The notes beneath the pieces were generated by a model. The model was given only the letters and a program-made list of their open reading frames with translations. It had not been told where the DNA came from and searched no databases. From positions 17,912,501-17,976,500 of the forward strand of contig JAYKKT010000089.1 of assembly GCA_036023115.1 (NCBI GenBank): DNA of 64,000 bases, read 5' to 3'. Positions 31,034 to 44,169 of this stretch are shown piece by piece; position 1 is the stretch's first letter, and every line of letters starts with the position of its first letter. A program made the position numbers and the translations under genes. The stretch comes from Brasenia schreberi (Eukaryota > Streptophyta > Magnoliopsida > Nymphaeales > Cabombaceae).

Positions 31034-32159
31034 ATGACAAATACCCCTTTTAATGTCTCCCTAGATCTAGCCACGAAGAATATGGGATCGTCCCAATTTT
31101 AACAAAATCTCAATTTACAAACTCTGGTAGGAGGAGATATCACGCCAAAGGGGTTTTACATGGAATCTGGTCCTAAATGAGATCATGTTCATGCAAGCAC
31201 CATGCGTGAAATGCAAATGACATGGGTGTGGTGCCAAAAGTGGCGACCTCCCAGAGACCAGATGTGGTTGAACTCTAGAGACTTACAAGGTCTATTGCTC
31301 CAAGTGAGCAAATCCTATGCTGTTCGATGTTCGGTTTTTCAAAACTTATTTACAAAAGCTATTTACAAAAGGGACAACTGTCTTGAGCCTTGATCCTAAG
31401 GATCTCGAGCTCTTCGTGCTTGCCCTTGTTTGAGTCTTAACACTCGCTTATCTAGCGGAGGTTTTATAAGAAAACAAGGCATATTTCAAATTCCTACGCC
31501 TTACTCGAAACGTCGAATTCTCAAACAAGACGAAATTCAAGTAAGTAAATCCTATTTTTACTTTAGGATTCCTCGAAACGAACCATGCTTCAGCTTGGGA
31601 TAAGCCAAAGATGGGAAAGAGATACCACGGTCCCTTCTGAAGCGTCCCGTGGTTTGAGGCATAGAAGGCGGAAAACTGCTCTTTTTGAGCTTTTTGGCCT
31701 CTTTTTCCTTTTTTTTCATAGAGGGTCTCCCTTTGGGAGTATTTTTTTCTTTAATCCCTCTTTTTCATAAGAGAATCGATTTTTCTTTTTGAAGTCTGGT
31801 TTCTTTCTTTTGGAAAGAGACTTTAAATGGGAAATTTCCTTTTGATTTGGGCCTTTGTTTTCCTTTTGGAAATAGAAGAGAAGAGGGGAAGACTTATCCC
31901 AAGCCTACACTCGATCCATTCCAGATCAGCCTATTTAGAAATAGCACGTACCACTTGCAAGTATCTTGCTATGTTGAACTAGGCCTTTCTTTGTAAGAAG
32001 AAGGATTTTGAAATGTAACCACAATTTTGAAAACTCCACTCTTTCACAAGTGCGAATTCTCTCACTTAGGTTCACACGAGTTCGCCTTTGCACCTTATTC
32101 ACATGTCTCAGGGCAGCTATCCCCCTAAAATTTTTGAAAACTGGAATTTAATCCAGATC
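31034..32159 (-). other. Untranslated 3' region of element D
   Basis: Colinear with 11998-13122 of A. It has the CCACGG/CCGTGG hairpin (31625-31652) and pyrimidine-rich runs on the plus strand. No gene. Confidence 0.7.
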
Positions 32160-35100
32160 CTACACATGATACTTCTTTAAGTATTGGATATTGATAGGAT
32201 CTGCTAAATTCCTACCTTCTACATCGATCAACCAATACGAATTGTTCGTAGTGGTTGCTCGTACAACATAGGGTCCATCCCAGTTGGGGCGCCACTTGCC
32301 TAGGGGGTGTGGGCCACGATGGTGGATGGTTTTTAAGACCAGATCTCCCACTTCAAAGTGGCGAGGTCTCATGTGTTTGCTATAATGTCGGGCTATCCTT
32401 TGCCGGTATGCACGAGCATGATCCATGGCAAGGAGTCGTCTCTCATCTAGCAAATCTAGTTCGGCCATCCTAGCATGCTGAAGCGTCTCTAGGGGGAGGT
32501 CGAGTGCTATGGATGTATGAAATGAATGCAATTGAGTATGAATGGGAAGAATGGCGTTTGAGCCATAGACCAACTCGAATGGTGTGGCATTCGTGGGAGT
32601 CCGGATGGAAGTCCTATAAGCCCATAAGGCTTCATCCAGCTTCTCGTGCCACGTCCTACCCTTCTCTAAGGTTTTCTCAATAATACTAATGAGAGTCTTG
32701 TTTGTGGCTTCGGCTTGGCCGTTGCCTTGAGGGTAGTAGGGCGAGGAGAAGTGGTGAGGAGTTATGCCATACGTGTTGCACAACTTAACCATCCGCTCAT
32801 TCTTGAATGGGTACCATTATCAGACACAAGGTCTCGTGGAACCCCAAATCGAGCCAAGATATTCCTCCGGATGAAAGCCACCACATGTTGCCCCATTACA
32901 TTCGTTAGGGAAATGGCTTCCACCCACTTGGAGAAATACTCCGTGGCTGCTAAAATAAAACGATGCCCATTCGAGGCCTTTGGAAATATTGGGCCTACAA
33001 TGTCAAACGCCCACATGGTAAATGGCCAGGGGCTGACCACTGAATGCAATGCAGATGAAGGGATATGAATGGCGTGCCCATGCACTTGACACGGATGACA
33101 CTTCCTAACATGATCGTGACAATCCTTTTTTAGGGTGGACCAAAAATAGCCCCCTCTAAGTATTTTCATCGCCATCATGTTGGCATTAACATGACCTCCA
33201 CATTCTCCATCGTGGAACTCATGCATCACTATCCTAGCCTCCTCTAGGTCGATACACCTAAGCAGAATGCCGGTAAAACTCTTTTTGTATAAGACCCCAC
33301 CCAGAATGGTGTATCGGGTCGAAATCTTACGAATGAATGCCTTATCTTTGGACGTGGCATCCTCGGTGAATCCCCCATTTTCTAAAAATTGTTTTATGTC
33401 ATAGAACCAGGGTTTTTCAATAGACTCTGGGTTGTTTTGGCAAATATCCAAGTCGTGTGTGGATGGATGGGGCGCATGCCATATTTCCAAAGATCTGGTC
33501 CCTGAAATGGGATCGACCTTCAGGGCTGAACCCAAGGAGGAGAGGGCATCGGCGATGCCATTGTCCTCTCTTCCTACGTGTGTGAGTTTACACGATTGGA
33601 AGGATTGGACCAATCGAGTGGCCAACTCGTGATATGGAAGTAGTTTCTCATTACGTACTTGCCAAATTTTTAAAACCTGGTTTATGACAAGGAGCGAATC
33701 TCCAAAGACCTCAATGCACGATGCCCCTAGAGTTTTCGAAATCCTCAAGCCTTGTATGAGTGCTTCATACTCAGCTACGTTGTTGGAACATTTGAAGTCT
33801 AAGCGGACTGCTATGGGAATCTCGCCCTTTTCAGGGGAGATTAGGATGACCCCAGCACCAGCCCCTCGTTGGTTTCGTGCCCCATCGAAGTGCATCTTCC
33901 ACACTTGGTTTTCGAAAGAATTTGCCAAAATGTGGTTTTGAAAATGGTTTTGCAATATGCCTTAATCAGGCATTTCAATAAGAGTGGGATATGTATCCTC
34001 TAAGGGGAATTCAGCCACGTAATCTGCTAGGGCTTGCCCCTTAATGGAGATCTGGTGATGGTATTTCAGATCATACTCTATTAGAAGGAGTTGCCATTTG
34101 CCCAATCTACCCGTGAGAATGGGTTTTTCGAACAAGTGCTTGATTGGATCAAGCTTGGACACTATCCAGATCTCATGATCTAGGAAATAGTGTCTGAACT
34201 TCTGGCAGGCCCAGGCTAGGGCCAAGCACGTCTTCTCTATGGCTTGATAATTTCGTTCATAAGCCAAGAGAGTTTTCGAAATATAGTAGATGGCATACTC
34301 CTTATGGGTGTCATCCTCGTATTGAGCCAACAGGGCTCCTAAAGCATTTACATGCACGGAGATGTATAATAAAAGCGGTTTTCCTTGTTTTGGAGGATTC
34401 AAAAAGGGGGGATTAACCAGGTATGCCTTCAGTCTCTCGAAGGACTTTTGGCATTCGTCATCCCATAAGAATTTCGTACCCTTCCTCAACAGTTTGTTGA
34501 AGGGTTCGCATCTAGTTGCCAGATTCGATATGAATCGGCGCACGGATTGTAATCGACCCTGGAGGCTACGGATTTGGGTGAGATTGGAAGGTGGAGCCAT
34601 GTCTATGATGGCTCGACACTTAGAGGGGTCGACTTCTATTCCCCTTTGGCTCACCATAAAGCCTAGAAGCTTCCCTGATTCTACCCCGAACACACATTTT
34701 TGAGGGTTTAGCTTTACTTTGTAAAGCCTAAGCCTTTCGAAAATCTTTTGTAAACATTCGATATGGGTGCATTGGGTTTTGGATTTCGCCAAGAGATCAT
34801 CTACATACACTTCTACAAGCTCATGAATTTGATCATGGAAGATCGTGTTCATGGCTCGTTGGTATGTCGCGCCGGCATTTTTCAAACCAAAGGGCATGAC
34901 TGTATAGCAGTATGTGCCCCATGGGGTTGTGAAGGCGGTCTTACCCTGATCTCGTGGACTTAGTTTGATTTGATTATAGCCTGAATAGCCATCCATGAAT
35001 GAAAACATTTCATGATTTGCAGTACTATCGACTATCAAATCTATGTTTGGTAAAGGATAATTATCCTTTGGAGTGGCTTTATTCAGGTTTCTGAAATCGA

Positions 35101-35937
35101 TGCATATTCGAATTTTCCCATTGGTTTTTCGAACCACAACGATATTTGACAACCAATCAGAATACGCAATGGGTTTTATAAATCCGGCTTTTAGCAGATC
35201 TTCTAAACCCTCTTTGACTTGCGTGTGTACATTCGAGTGTATTTTCCTAAGCTTCTGCTTTATTGGTTTTACACCTACATCTAAGGGAAGACGATGCTCG
35301 ACTATACTGGGATCTATGCCCGGCATGTCTTCATACGTCCATGCAAACACATCTAAATAGGTTTGTAGAAATGCAATGAATGCTAACTTTTCAGTTTCAT
35401 GCAAGCATGCGCCTATTTTGATGGTTTTGGGATTGGAATCATCCCCTAGGTTCACCTCTACGAAATCTCCTCCTACTGATTGGGAAGGTCTTTCAAAATC
35501 GAGAATTCTATGAAATTCTGGGAGCTCAGAAGTGGGATCTTCCTCAAGGGGATCCACTTCTGGGCTTTGATCATTCTCGTGGGCTATACACCCGAGGGAA
35601 CTTGATGCGTGGTTTTCAAAATGACCTGGTTTTGTACTTGGATTTTCAAGTGATTTCGAAATTTTTGGTCTGGCTATGCAGACGACGCTTCTTTCGAAAT
35701 CCTTTTCTTTTGCCAAAGTCCTACCAGGAGCAGCTATGTACAAAATCTTTTTGGTATTTTCCAAATTTTCGATTTTTTTGGGTTTTTGTAAAACAAGAAC
35801 TTTGGGAACTATACAAAGCACTCTTTTTTCGAGTTTTTGTTTTTCCATTGTTTTTGGTTTTTCTTGCTTTTCGATTTTTTTCGATTTTAAGTTTTTCAAA
35901 TATTTTTGGTATTTTTAGAAAAAGGGATCTTCCGTCA
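32160..35937 (-). pseudogene. pol: Pol polyprotein, broken (element D)
   Basis: The ATG is at 35937, but an extra T in a T run shifts the frame at once, so the readable frame begins near 35899. It holds reverse transcriptase with YVDD, RT-linked RNase H and the second RNase H (FDGA, EYEAL, GDSLL, IADAL), with a TAA at 33962 between them (GAA in A and G). The integrase zinc region is intact (KCHPCQ). A lost C near 32810, just after SDNG, shifts the frame inside the core domain. The rest reads on to KKYHV at 32160. There is one extra residue (TPHHF) near the third catalytic region. A longer open stretch (645 codons) survives here than in A. Confidence 0.92.
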
Positions 35938-38387
35938 TACCTACAAAGGGAAAACACTACGGGTTAGACTCGGAATAGGAGGTCTAAACCATAGGTTTCT
36001 TCTAAGACAGGCTCCGGGGCACCCTTGACCCAGGTGGTCACAGGGGGTGTCTCCGGCAGTATTCAGGGAGTATAGCCGATCCCATATCGGCTTGGGTTGG
36101 CCCTAGGAAGGATGGGCTCTAGGAGACCCTGGTTTTGTGCCCCTAGACTCTTGTAGGGCGTGTAGCCCATGTTCAATAACATGTTCCACGACCTTTTGTT
36201 TTTTGAAAAGATGGGATACAAGTCGTGGTCCTGGAACATGCTATCGTCCATATTAGGCTCGTATGGCCTCTTGTCTAGGGGCTTTGGAAATAGGGAACGC
36301 TTGGGTTTTCCTAGGAGGATTAGAGTCGGGAGGGGGCCTGCTTTGGGCGGCCCTTCATGCATACAACCTTCCTAGGGTTGTTCAACACGAGCCGAGGTGG
36401 CTCAACCATAATTTGCCCCAGGTTAGCCTCATGGGCCTGGGAGCTTGATAAACAAGGGGAGTTTATGATCCCCTGAAGCTGTGGGTGACTCTCACCTAGG
36501 ATCACTACGACCTGGTCCCTAAAAGGGATCTTGACACACCTGTGGAAGGTGGATGGCATAGCGCACAAACTGTGTATCCAGGGCCTTCCCAGCAATAGGT
36601 TATAATGGGGGTGGATGTCCAAGACATGGAACACCCCCGTGTGTTCGATCCCTCCCGTTTCCATTGGGAGTTCGATGGATCCTAAAGGTCTAGACGCATT
36701 CCCATCGTATCCAGTGATAACGATGGGGCTTGGGTTCACTGAAGTCAAGGTGACTCCGATTTTGTACGCCACATGAAGTGGAAGGATGTTGAGCCCTCCT
36801 CCACCATCGACTAGGCACCTGTCCAGAGAGTGGTTGTTTAGAACCACCTCGATATGCAGGGCCTGGTTATGGGTTTCGTAGGGTCTATCTACATCATCTT
36901 CTGAAAAGGTGATGGACGATTTTGCTCCTAATAAAGCCACTTGGGCAGACAAGGATTCTGGACTTATGTTCGAATCAACCTTGGCCCTTTCTAGAATTTT
37001 CTCTAATACAAGTCTATGCCTAGGCGAGGTTTTGATAATCTCTAGGATAGACATGTGAATAGGAATCTTTGAAAGGTGGTTTTTGAAATCATAAGGATTT
37101 AGGATGACTTTGTCCTTATCTGCTTTTGGCAGACCACTAGGGATACATGCTTTTGAGGGCCAGGCACACTGACCACCTTTTGAGCACCTTGAAGGTGCGG
37201 GGGTTGATAGATCCTCCTGGATCTAGTGACTTCCCCCACGACCAGCCTAGGGTTCGTGCTAAACTTGGCTCTAAGGATGAGCTGAGGAGAACCTTGGATT
37301 TTCAAAACTGGTTTTACTGGGGTTTCCACTTTTGGTGGTCCCCGAATGACGACTTGGGCGGGCTTCTTGTATAATACAAGGATGGGTGCACAAGTAGGTC
37401 GACCAGGTTCTGGTTTTTGCGCTAGTTCCTTGGAAATGGTGAGGGTACATACCTCCTTTCCTTTCCCACTACCACTGGCGTGTTTGGGAAAGGGTTCTTT
37501 GAAGATAGCTTGAGGTGGCTCAGGGTCCGCAGTGACCTGGAGCCGGCCTTCTGCTATCAAGTTCTCAATTTTATTTAAAAGAGAGAAGCAGCGTTTGGTA
37601 TCATGGCCTTTGAGCCGATGATACTTACAAAATCGGTTTAAATACCCCCCCTTGGACGTGACTCCTTCAGGGATTTCAGGGAGTTCGATCATGCCCTGGG
37701 CAAGTAAGAGGTCTAGGACCTCCGACATAGGTTGCCCCAGCGGAGTATACTCCCGTTTTTCAACTGGTTTTTGAAAATTACGTTCACTCTTATTTTCTAA
37801 TTTTTCAAAATTTTTGGAAGTGCCCGCCATGCCTGGATCCACCCGGACATTGGCGATTTTATGGGGCTTTGCCCCTTTGTCCATTGTGGTCAGCCCATAT
37901 GCGATGGGCTTTTCCAAACGGGTTTTTGGAACGACACTTACTTTCCATAAGTGGTCGTATGTCCCTTTTCGTAAGTTGGTTTCGAAAAGGGAGGCCTTTT
38001 TGATCAACTTATGGAAAGTTGAAATCTCATGGAGCGAGAGAAGGGTTTTTAACTCGCTTTTGAAATTATCCAGGATGAGCATTACTGCGCATCCTTCGGA
38101 TATGGGCTCTCGCACTTGGCCCAAAATCGACCTCCATCTTATAATGAAGGCATGCACGTCTTCGTTCATGCCTTGCTTTGTATCCCTTAAGGTATTCAGG
38201 GTTGGCGTGACTTCCACATTGTGTGCAAATCTTTGCATGAAGCAGTTCGCTAACTCTTCAAAAGTAGCGAACTGGCTTAAGTCGTAGGAAGCCAGCCATT
38301 TGGCAGCTGTGCCTTTAAGGGATAAAGGGAACCAATACACCCATTTCATCGAGTCCTTTTTCTTCTTATGGGCTTGACGTGAGAAAA

Positions 38388-38392
38388 GCTGC
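38388..38392. repeat. Target-site duplication GCTGC of solo LTR E, left copy
   Basis: The second copy is 41226-41230. A and D agree across the repaired site (CTGCAGCTTTTC in A). Confidence 0.92.
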
Positions 38393-38741
38393 TGTAAACA
38401 CCCCAAATCTTCTATTTTTCAAAAACTCTCAAAACACCAAAAAGCTCGTTTGAGCCAAAATGACGACCTGTTTTGAAATGTGAAAACAGGTACAGAAGGC
38501 AAAAGAAGACCCTAGGCCCGAAGAGGATTCAAGCCCAGAGCTTCAGAAGCCACTCCCTGATAAAAAAGCAAAAGAAAGCAGAGCCCATTTGATGAAAAGC
38601 TCAACGGAGTCCAGAACGGCGAAACGGAGTCCGAACGACAAAGTTGGGGAAAACCCAGCACCAGACGGAGCGTTGATGAAGCCAGTGCCCACACAGATCG
38701 TTCGCCTCAAGAAGCCAAGAAGGACTGTCCGAAGAAATTTT

Positions 38742-38778
38742 GATTTGGATCTGGACCATATATATCCAGATCCAAATC
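38742..38778. repeat. U3 palindrome (solo LTR E)
   Basis: Perfect 14-base arms (38742-38755, 38765-38778) around CCATATATA. Homologous to the family 1 palindrome but with an ATTGG-type segment missing from both arms. Confidence 0.75.
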
Positions 38779-38782
38779 CATG

Positions 38783-39000
38783 TAATGAATAGTGTTTGGA
38801 TTTGGGCCAATCCAAATAGTGTTTGGGTCGATCCAAATAGTGTTTGGATTTGGATTGGATCCAAATAGTGTTTGGATTGGATCAGATTTGGATCAAAATA
38901 TCCAGATCCGTATCCATAAAAATATTGGGTTTGGATCGGATACAGATCTCAAAATATCCGAGATCCAATATCCAGATCCAAATAGTGTTTGGATTTGGGT
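38783..39000 (+). repeat. AATAGTGTTTGGAT short repeats (solo LTR E)
   Basis: At least five copies of AATAGTGTTTGG spaced 20-30 bases, mixed with GGATTTGG and ATCCAAAT segments. U3 repeat, no gene. Confidence 0.75.
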
Positions 39001-39052
39001 ATGGATCCAAACCCCAAACCCAAACCCAAATCCAAGACCCACCTCAAATCTC

Positions 39053-39060
39053 TATAAATA
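39053..39060 (+). promoter_or_regulatory. TATA box of solo LTR E
   Basis: CTCTATAAATAGAGG, itself a small palindrome. Confidence 0.65.
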
Positions 39061-39364
39061 GAGGTGAGGGGGTCCATGTAAAGGGTTCATGCAAATATTT
39101 GGGAGGAGAGAGAGGGAGTGATAGACCTAGCCATGTGGGCTCATTGGGTGAGGTGGGTTCAAGCCATGTGGGCTAAGTGGGTCTAGACCAAGGGGCTGCA
39201 ACCAAGGTGGGCTGGACCAAGTGGCTGCAACCGTGGAGACGTGGGCTCAAGCCAAGAAGGACCGGCTCCAAGAGGTAAGCCTAACCTAACCTAACCCCAA
39301 CCGTCTCAAACCATCCCTAACAAACCCCAAAAACTTCACCCCGGCCGGCCGTGAGCAACCAGCG

Positions 39365-39440
39365 CCTGCCGCGCGCCCTGAGTCCTGCCGCGCGCCTCTT
39401 CTGCTGCCGCGCGCCCTGCTTCCTGCCGCGCGCCCCTCTG
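39365..39440 (+). repeat. CTGCCGCGCGCC short tandem repeats (solo LTR E)
   Basis: Four copies spaced 17-20 bases in a CpG-rich block (about 39340-39560), unlike the AT-rich surroundings. The overlapping open frame 39351-39599 is arginine/proline-rich and follows from the composition. Confidence 0.7.
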
Positions 39441-40071
39441 TCGCCTGTACGCCCCGTGCCGCAGCCGTCCCGCGCTACTGCGCGCCCTGCACCCCAACGC
39501 GCCCAGCGCCAGGCGCCCGTTTGCTACGCCAGGCGCCAGACGCCTCCCTGCCGACCCGACTGCCTCCCTGTCGCCCTGTCCACCTTCCTGCCGACCTGAC
39601 CACCCCCCTGGCCGTGACCTGCACCTCTTCCAGCCACCTAGGACAGACCCTAGACAGCCCCATCTTTGCCGAACCTTAGTTCCCCTAAGACCCTAATCGT
39701 GCCCCATAGAACCTCCCTCAAAGCTCCCTAGGATAACCCCCTCTTGGCTGCCCAAGGTGAACCGTGAGCCCACGTGCAAGCAAGTTGAACATGGACCAGC
39801 TATTTGTAAGTGTCTAAACTTGGTCTATTACATTAACTTGCTTTATATTCAATTAAATTTTGATACGGGGTTGTAGTAAAGGAGCTTCGTCTCCCCCCGA
39901 TTGTAATAACGTGGTTTGACACACCCACACACACGTGCACTTGAGCCTTTCCGCTCTTAGTCGTACACTTTTTGCACACACACGGGCCTAACAAGCCCTT
40001 AATATATAGTTATATTTATATATTTTAAGTCAAGGGGGTTTTTAATTAAGTCGTGTGTGTTGTCTTTCCAT

Positions 40072-40352
40072 TTTCCACACGCACACACATTGAGCCTTCG
40101 CTCTTACTCCCAAGACCTTAGTAAAGGCCTTATTGCAGTTATATTTGGGTTTCATTTATGTCGTGTGCGTAGTACTTCAATTCTACACTCACACACATTG
40201 AGCTTTCGCTCTTAATCCCAAGACCTTAGTCAACGCATACTGCAATTTATATTTGGGTTTCATTTCATGTCGTGTGTGTAAGTCTTTCAATTCAAGCACG
40301 CACACACATTGAGCCTTCACTCTTATTTACAAGACCCAAGTAAGGGCCCCTA
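40072..40352 (+). repeat. Tandem array, about three ~110-bp units (solo LTR E)
   Basis: Same CATTGAGCCTTCGCTCTTA units as in family 1, with fewer copies. Confidence 0.8.
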
Positions 40353-41029
40353 CATATACTCTATATAAGGTATTTCTTTCGGCTACGTCTTTAAGATTCG
40401 GGTTTTAAGGTTCAAGTCGTGTGCGTTGTCTTTCAATATATACACGACACACACTTACACAATTGAGCCTTTCCGCTCTTAAGATATAGCCATATTTCCC
40501 CTTCCGCTATTTACTTTACAAGTCATTTCCCTTCGGCTATTTACTTTACAAGTCATTTCCCTTCGGCAATTTCCCTTCGGCATTGTCTTTTAATTTCGGG
40601 TTTTCCCTTTGGAATAGCGTGAGTTTGCATTGCATCTACGCCATACCACGAGGTAGGACGCATATTGCATCGAAGCAAGCCCCGTACTCCCGCTCAAATT
40701 CGCCCCATGTAGTGGAGTGTTCATAACACACACCTAGGTGGCCCATAAAGGGATAAAAAGAAAGACTTAGGCACGTGCAAATCCACGTGATCTAAAATCT
40801 GAAAATCGTACAAACCCGAATCAAATCGTGCAAGACTTAGGCTATTTCGATGCACGCCCATCGTGCCTAAGTAGATTAAAATTTGAAAGACTTAGGGTCG
40901 TCCAACCCTTACAAAGTCAAAATCGCCCAAATGCATGGTTTTCAAAAGGTTTTAAAACACTTCTTCATTCAAAATATATTTTGAGTTAAACTTGTTTCAA
41001 AACGAAGTCTCTAAGCGTACAGACTGACC

Positions 41030-41151
41030 CTTGCGCATCGGTGCAAGAAGGTCTGCGACGTAAAAATCCCGCTTGCCTACAATCGCCTTTCAAAAGTCAG
41101 ATTGTTTTCAAAACATACTTTGCTAGTTAAAGTAAACTAGCTGGCACGCCC
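41030..41151 (+). promoter_or_regulatory. Conserved U5 hairpins and primer-site copy (solo LTR E)
   Basis: Hairpin 1 CTTGCGC/GTGCAAG (41030-41047); hairpin 2 GCTAGTT/AACTAGC (41122-41141); then TGGCACGCCC (41142-41151). Same order as family 1. Confidence 0.65.
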
Positions 41152-41791
41152 ATAAAGCGAAGTAGATTGCAAAAAGGTTCACTTCAGGCCTAAGAACCCA
41201 TAAGTGAAAATTTTCGGTGTCTACAGCTGCAAGTGAGACCTAGGGTCTCCCATGCCATCATACCGATGGAAGTTCGGTATTTCATCGTCACTGTCTGTTT
41301 CCTAATCCATAAGAAGGAAATCAGACAGGGCGTAGCTTCTTTTCTCTTTATTCTGCCCTTTCAGCAGCTGCTGTAGGGCTTTACGGTCCTTTTGTGTGAA
41401 GGACTCGTGGTATTGGTTGCCTTCCATTACGAAGGCCTCTTTTTGCTTGCAAGGTTTTTCAGATTTCTTTTTAGGCCTTTGTTCACCGTTCGATGAACAT
41501 GAATCGCCTACTTCAGCCTCTTGGCTGAGAGCATCGATTTTGGCCTCAAACTCCCTTCTCAAGTCCTCGATTTCATCTAGTTTTATTTTGTTTTTGAAAA
41601 TCCTCCTAGAGTGAGAACTTGATGCGCATGAGCCTTGGCTCGACACTTCACTTGGATTGGATTTTGACATTCTTTTCAAGCTTTTTCAAAATGTCCTAAG
41701 TACAAGCAAAGAAAACAAGTTAAAAACGACACCTTTTTACAAAATTTTCGCAAGACTTCTACAAGCAAACTCGATTTTTGAAAAGGCTCAC

Positions 41792-41809
41792 GTCCCACCG
41801 GGCGTGCCA
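41792..41809 (-). promoter_or_regulatory. Primer-binding site (element D)
   Basis: Minus-strand TGGCACGCCCGGTGGGAC, five bases inside the 5' LTR end. Confidence 0.88.
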
Positions 41810-42419
41810 ATCTCTGTAGACGCGCGAAAATCCCCGCCTCTTTGCCTCTTTCGGGGCTTGGAGCGGATCCTCTCGTGTGTCTAAGGCCTATGTATGCAAA
41901 TAGGGCGTGCCAGCTAGCTTACTTAAGCTAGCGAAGATATTTTTAACACTTACTTCTAAACGTGGCGACTGTGAGCAAGTGAGCTCTTGTCGTCGCAGAC
42001 CTTCTTGCACCGATGCGCAAGGGTCAGTCTGTATGCTTTGCAAAAATCGAGTTTTTGGAGAGAAAGTCTACGAAGCGGTTCGAGGTGTCTATTTCGGGTC
42101 TTTAAGATGCGGTTGCATGTTTTAGATCATGTGGATTTGCACGTGCCAAATCTTTTCTTTTATCCCTTTTTGGGCCACCTAGTTTGTGTGTTATGAACAC
42201 TCCACTACATGGGCGAATTCGAGCGGGGCTTGCTTTGATGCAATATGCGTCCTACCTCGTGGTATGGCGTAGATGCAATGCAAACTCACGCTACTCCAAA
42301 GGAAAAACTCGAAATGTAAAGACAATACTGAAGGGAAATGACTGAAGGGAAATAACCGAAGGGAAATAACTGAAGGGAAATAACCGAAGGGAGATATGTA
42401 TATAGCTTATGTATATGAG

Positions 42420-43038
42420 CCCTTACTCGGGTCTTGCAAATAAGAGCGAAGGCTCAATGTGGGTGCGTGCTTGAATTGAAAGACTTACACACACGACATG
42501 AAATTAAACCCAAATATAAATTGCAGTATGGCCTTGACTAAGGTCTTGGGAGTAAGAGCGAAGGCTCAATGTGTGTGAGAGTGCTTGAATTGAAGTACTA
42601 CACACACGACATAAATGAAACCCAAATATAACTGCAATAGGGCCTTTACTAAGGTCTTGGGAGTAAGAGCGAAGGCTCAATGTGTGTGAGAGTGCTTGAA
42701 TTGAAGTACTACACACACGACATAAATGAAACCCAAATATAACTGCAATAAGGCCTTTACTAAGGTCTTGGGAGTAAGAGCGAAGGCTCAATGTGTGTGA
42801 GAGTGCTTGAATTGAAAGACTTACTCACACGACATGAAATGAAACCCAAATAGTATAGGTCGGCCCTTACTTGGGTCTTTCAAATAAGAGCGAAAGCTCA
42901 ATGTGTGTGAGAGTGCTTGAATTGAAAGACTTACTCACACGACATGAAATGAAACCCAAATAGTATAGGTCGGCCCTTACTTGGGTCTTTCAAATAAGAG
43001 CGAAAGCTCAATGTGTGTGAGTGCTTGAATTGAAAGAC
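42420..43038 (-). repeat. Tandem array, six ~110-bp units (element D 5' LTR)
   Basis: Two more units than in the 3' LTR of the same element. Confidence 0.88.
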
Positions 43039-44169
43039 AACGCACCCAACTTAAACAAAACCCTTCGAAAATGAAAGTATATATACACACTTATGTATTA
43101 GGGGCTGATTAGGCCCGTGTGTGTTCAAAATCGTGCACGACTAAGAGAGTGCACGTGTGTGGTTGTGCCAAGCCACGTTATTACAAGCGGGGGGAGACTA
43201 TGCTCCGTTATTACAACCCCGTATCAAATTGAATCTCAAGCAAGTATACAACTAAGGACCGAGTTTAGGCACTTACGAGTAGCTGGTCCGTAGAGGCCTT
43301 GCTTGAGCGTGGGCTTGACCTTCGCCTTGGGCTGCAAACGGGAGCTCCGCGAGGATAGGTGACCAAAGGTGCTGGCCGGCTGCAAGTGGGGCGCGGGATA
43401 GGGGCCTCAAAGGTGGCCGGTTGCAAGTGGATGTCGCCTCGAGGTGGGGGGTTAGAGGGACTGAACGAGTGAGTTTTTAGGGTCACTAGGGGAGTTGAGT
43501 GTTTAGGGAAACTGGACCTAAAGGAGAGTTTGTGGAAAGGCCGAATGGGACACCTGGGGGAAGGTAGTGGCCGGCAGTTTGAGTTGTGCTAGGTTCGGCT
43601 AAGTTAAAGTGGTGGTGGCGGGCTGCTAGGGTGACTAAGGCTGGAGTATGGGAAGGTAGCTAGTTAGGGGATGGGGCTAGGTGATAGTGGGAATAGTAGG
43701 TTTAAGGGAGTGTCACGAGCAAGTCTTAGGAAATCTAATAGGGTGGCCGGGTATGGTTGAGGTGAGTTAGGTAGGGGGCAAACGGTTGGGGCGGCTAAGG
43801 TTTGGCCGAGTGGGAGTGATGGCGGCGAGGGGCTGTTGGGTGGGTAAGGTGATGGTATGGTGGGTGGCTGGGAGTGGAGAGGGAGTAGAGAAGAAGCTAG
43901 GTAAGGTGCAGGGTACTTACCGAATGGGGAGAGGCGGTGGAAGGCAAGGAGAAGCCGGGTGTGGATGGGAGCTCGGCTGGTTCGATTGGGTGAAGGTGGT
44001 GGCGTCCGGCTGGGGAATGGTGGTGGATGGAAGAGGGAAGGTGGCGGTGCAGGTAGAGCTGGTGGAGCAGGTGGAGAGTGGAGCAGGCGGGCAGGTGGAG
44101 AGTGGAATCGGCTAGGCTGAGGTGAGGGCCTTCTAGCTTGGAAAACCCGCCCCCAAGGGGGGGGGTTTA

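Larger units (their letters stand above)
38393..41225 (+). mobile_element. Solo LTR E (family 3), 2833 bp
   Basis: TGTAAACACCCC to GGTGTCTACA with GCTGC on both sides and no internal region, so it is a solo LTR from recombination between two LTRs. It differs from family 1 over most of its U3 but shares its general plan. It has a palindrome 38742-38778, AATAGTGTTTGG repeats 38783-39000, TATA box 39053-39060, a GC-rich block 39340-39640, donor-like GTAAGT 39806, a short tandem array 40072-40352 and U5 hairpins 41030-41151. Confidence 0.9.
35964..41670 (-). pseudogene. gag: Gag-protease-G-patch polyprotein, broken and split by solo LTR E (element D)
   Basis: Begins at ATG 41670 (MSKSNPSEV). The N-terminal part runs to a TAG at 41302, continues in frame to 41231, is split by E, and resumes at 38387. 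Capsid-type Gag region (YWFPLSLKGTAAKWL), zinc knuckle CKYHRLKGHDTKRC, protease with VDGGGG and G-patch follow. Frameshifts by one-base loss: near 37160 (C run) and near 36350 (G run). TGA at 36063-36065 after IGYTP is shared with element A. The ancestral end is at 35964-35966. Confidence 0.9.

Noticed and set aside
41792..41809. Assigning the primer site to a particular tRNA
   Set aside because: The site ends in a CCA complement as expected, but I could not match the rest to a tRNA from memory with confidence (tRNA-Arg, as in Ogre, is one candidate).
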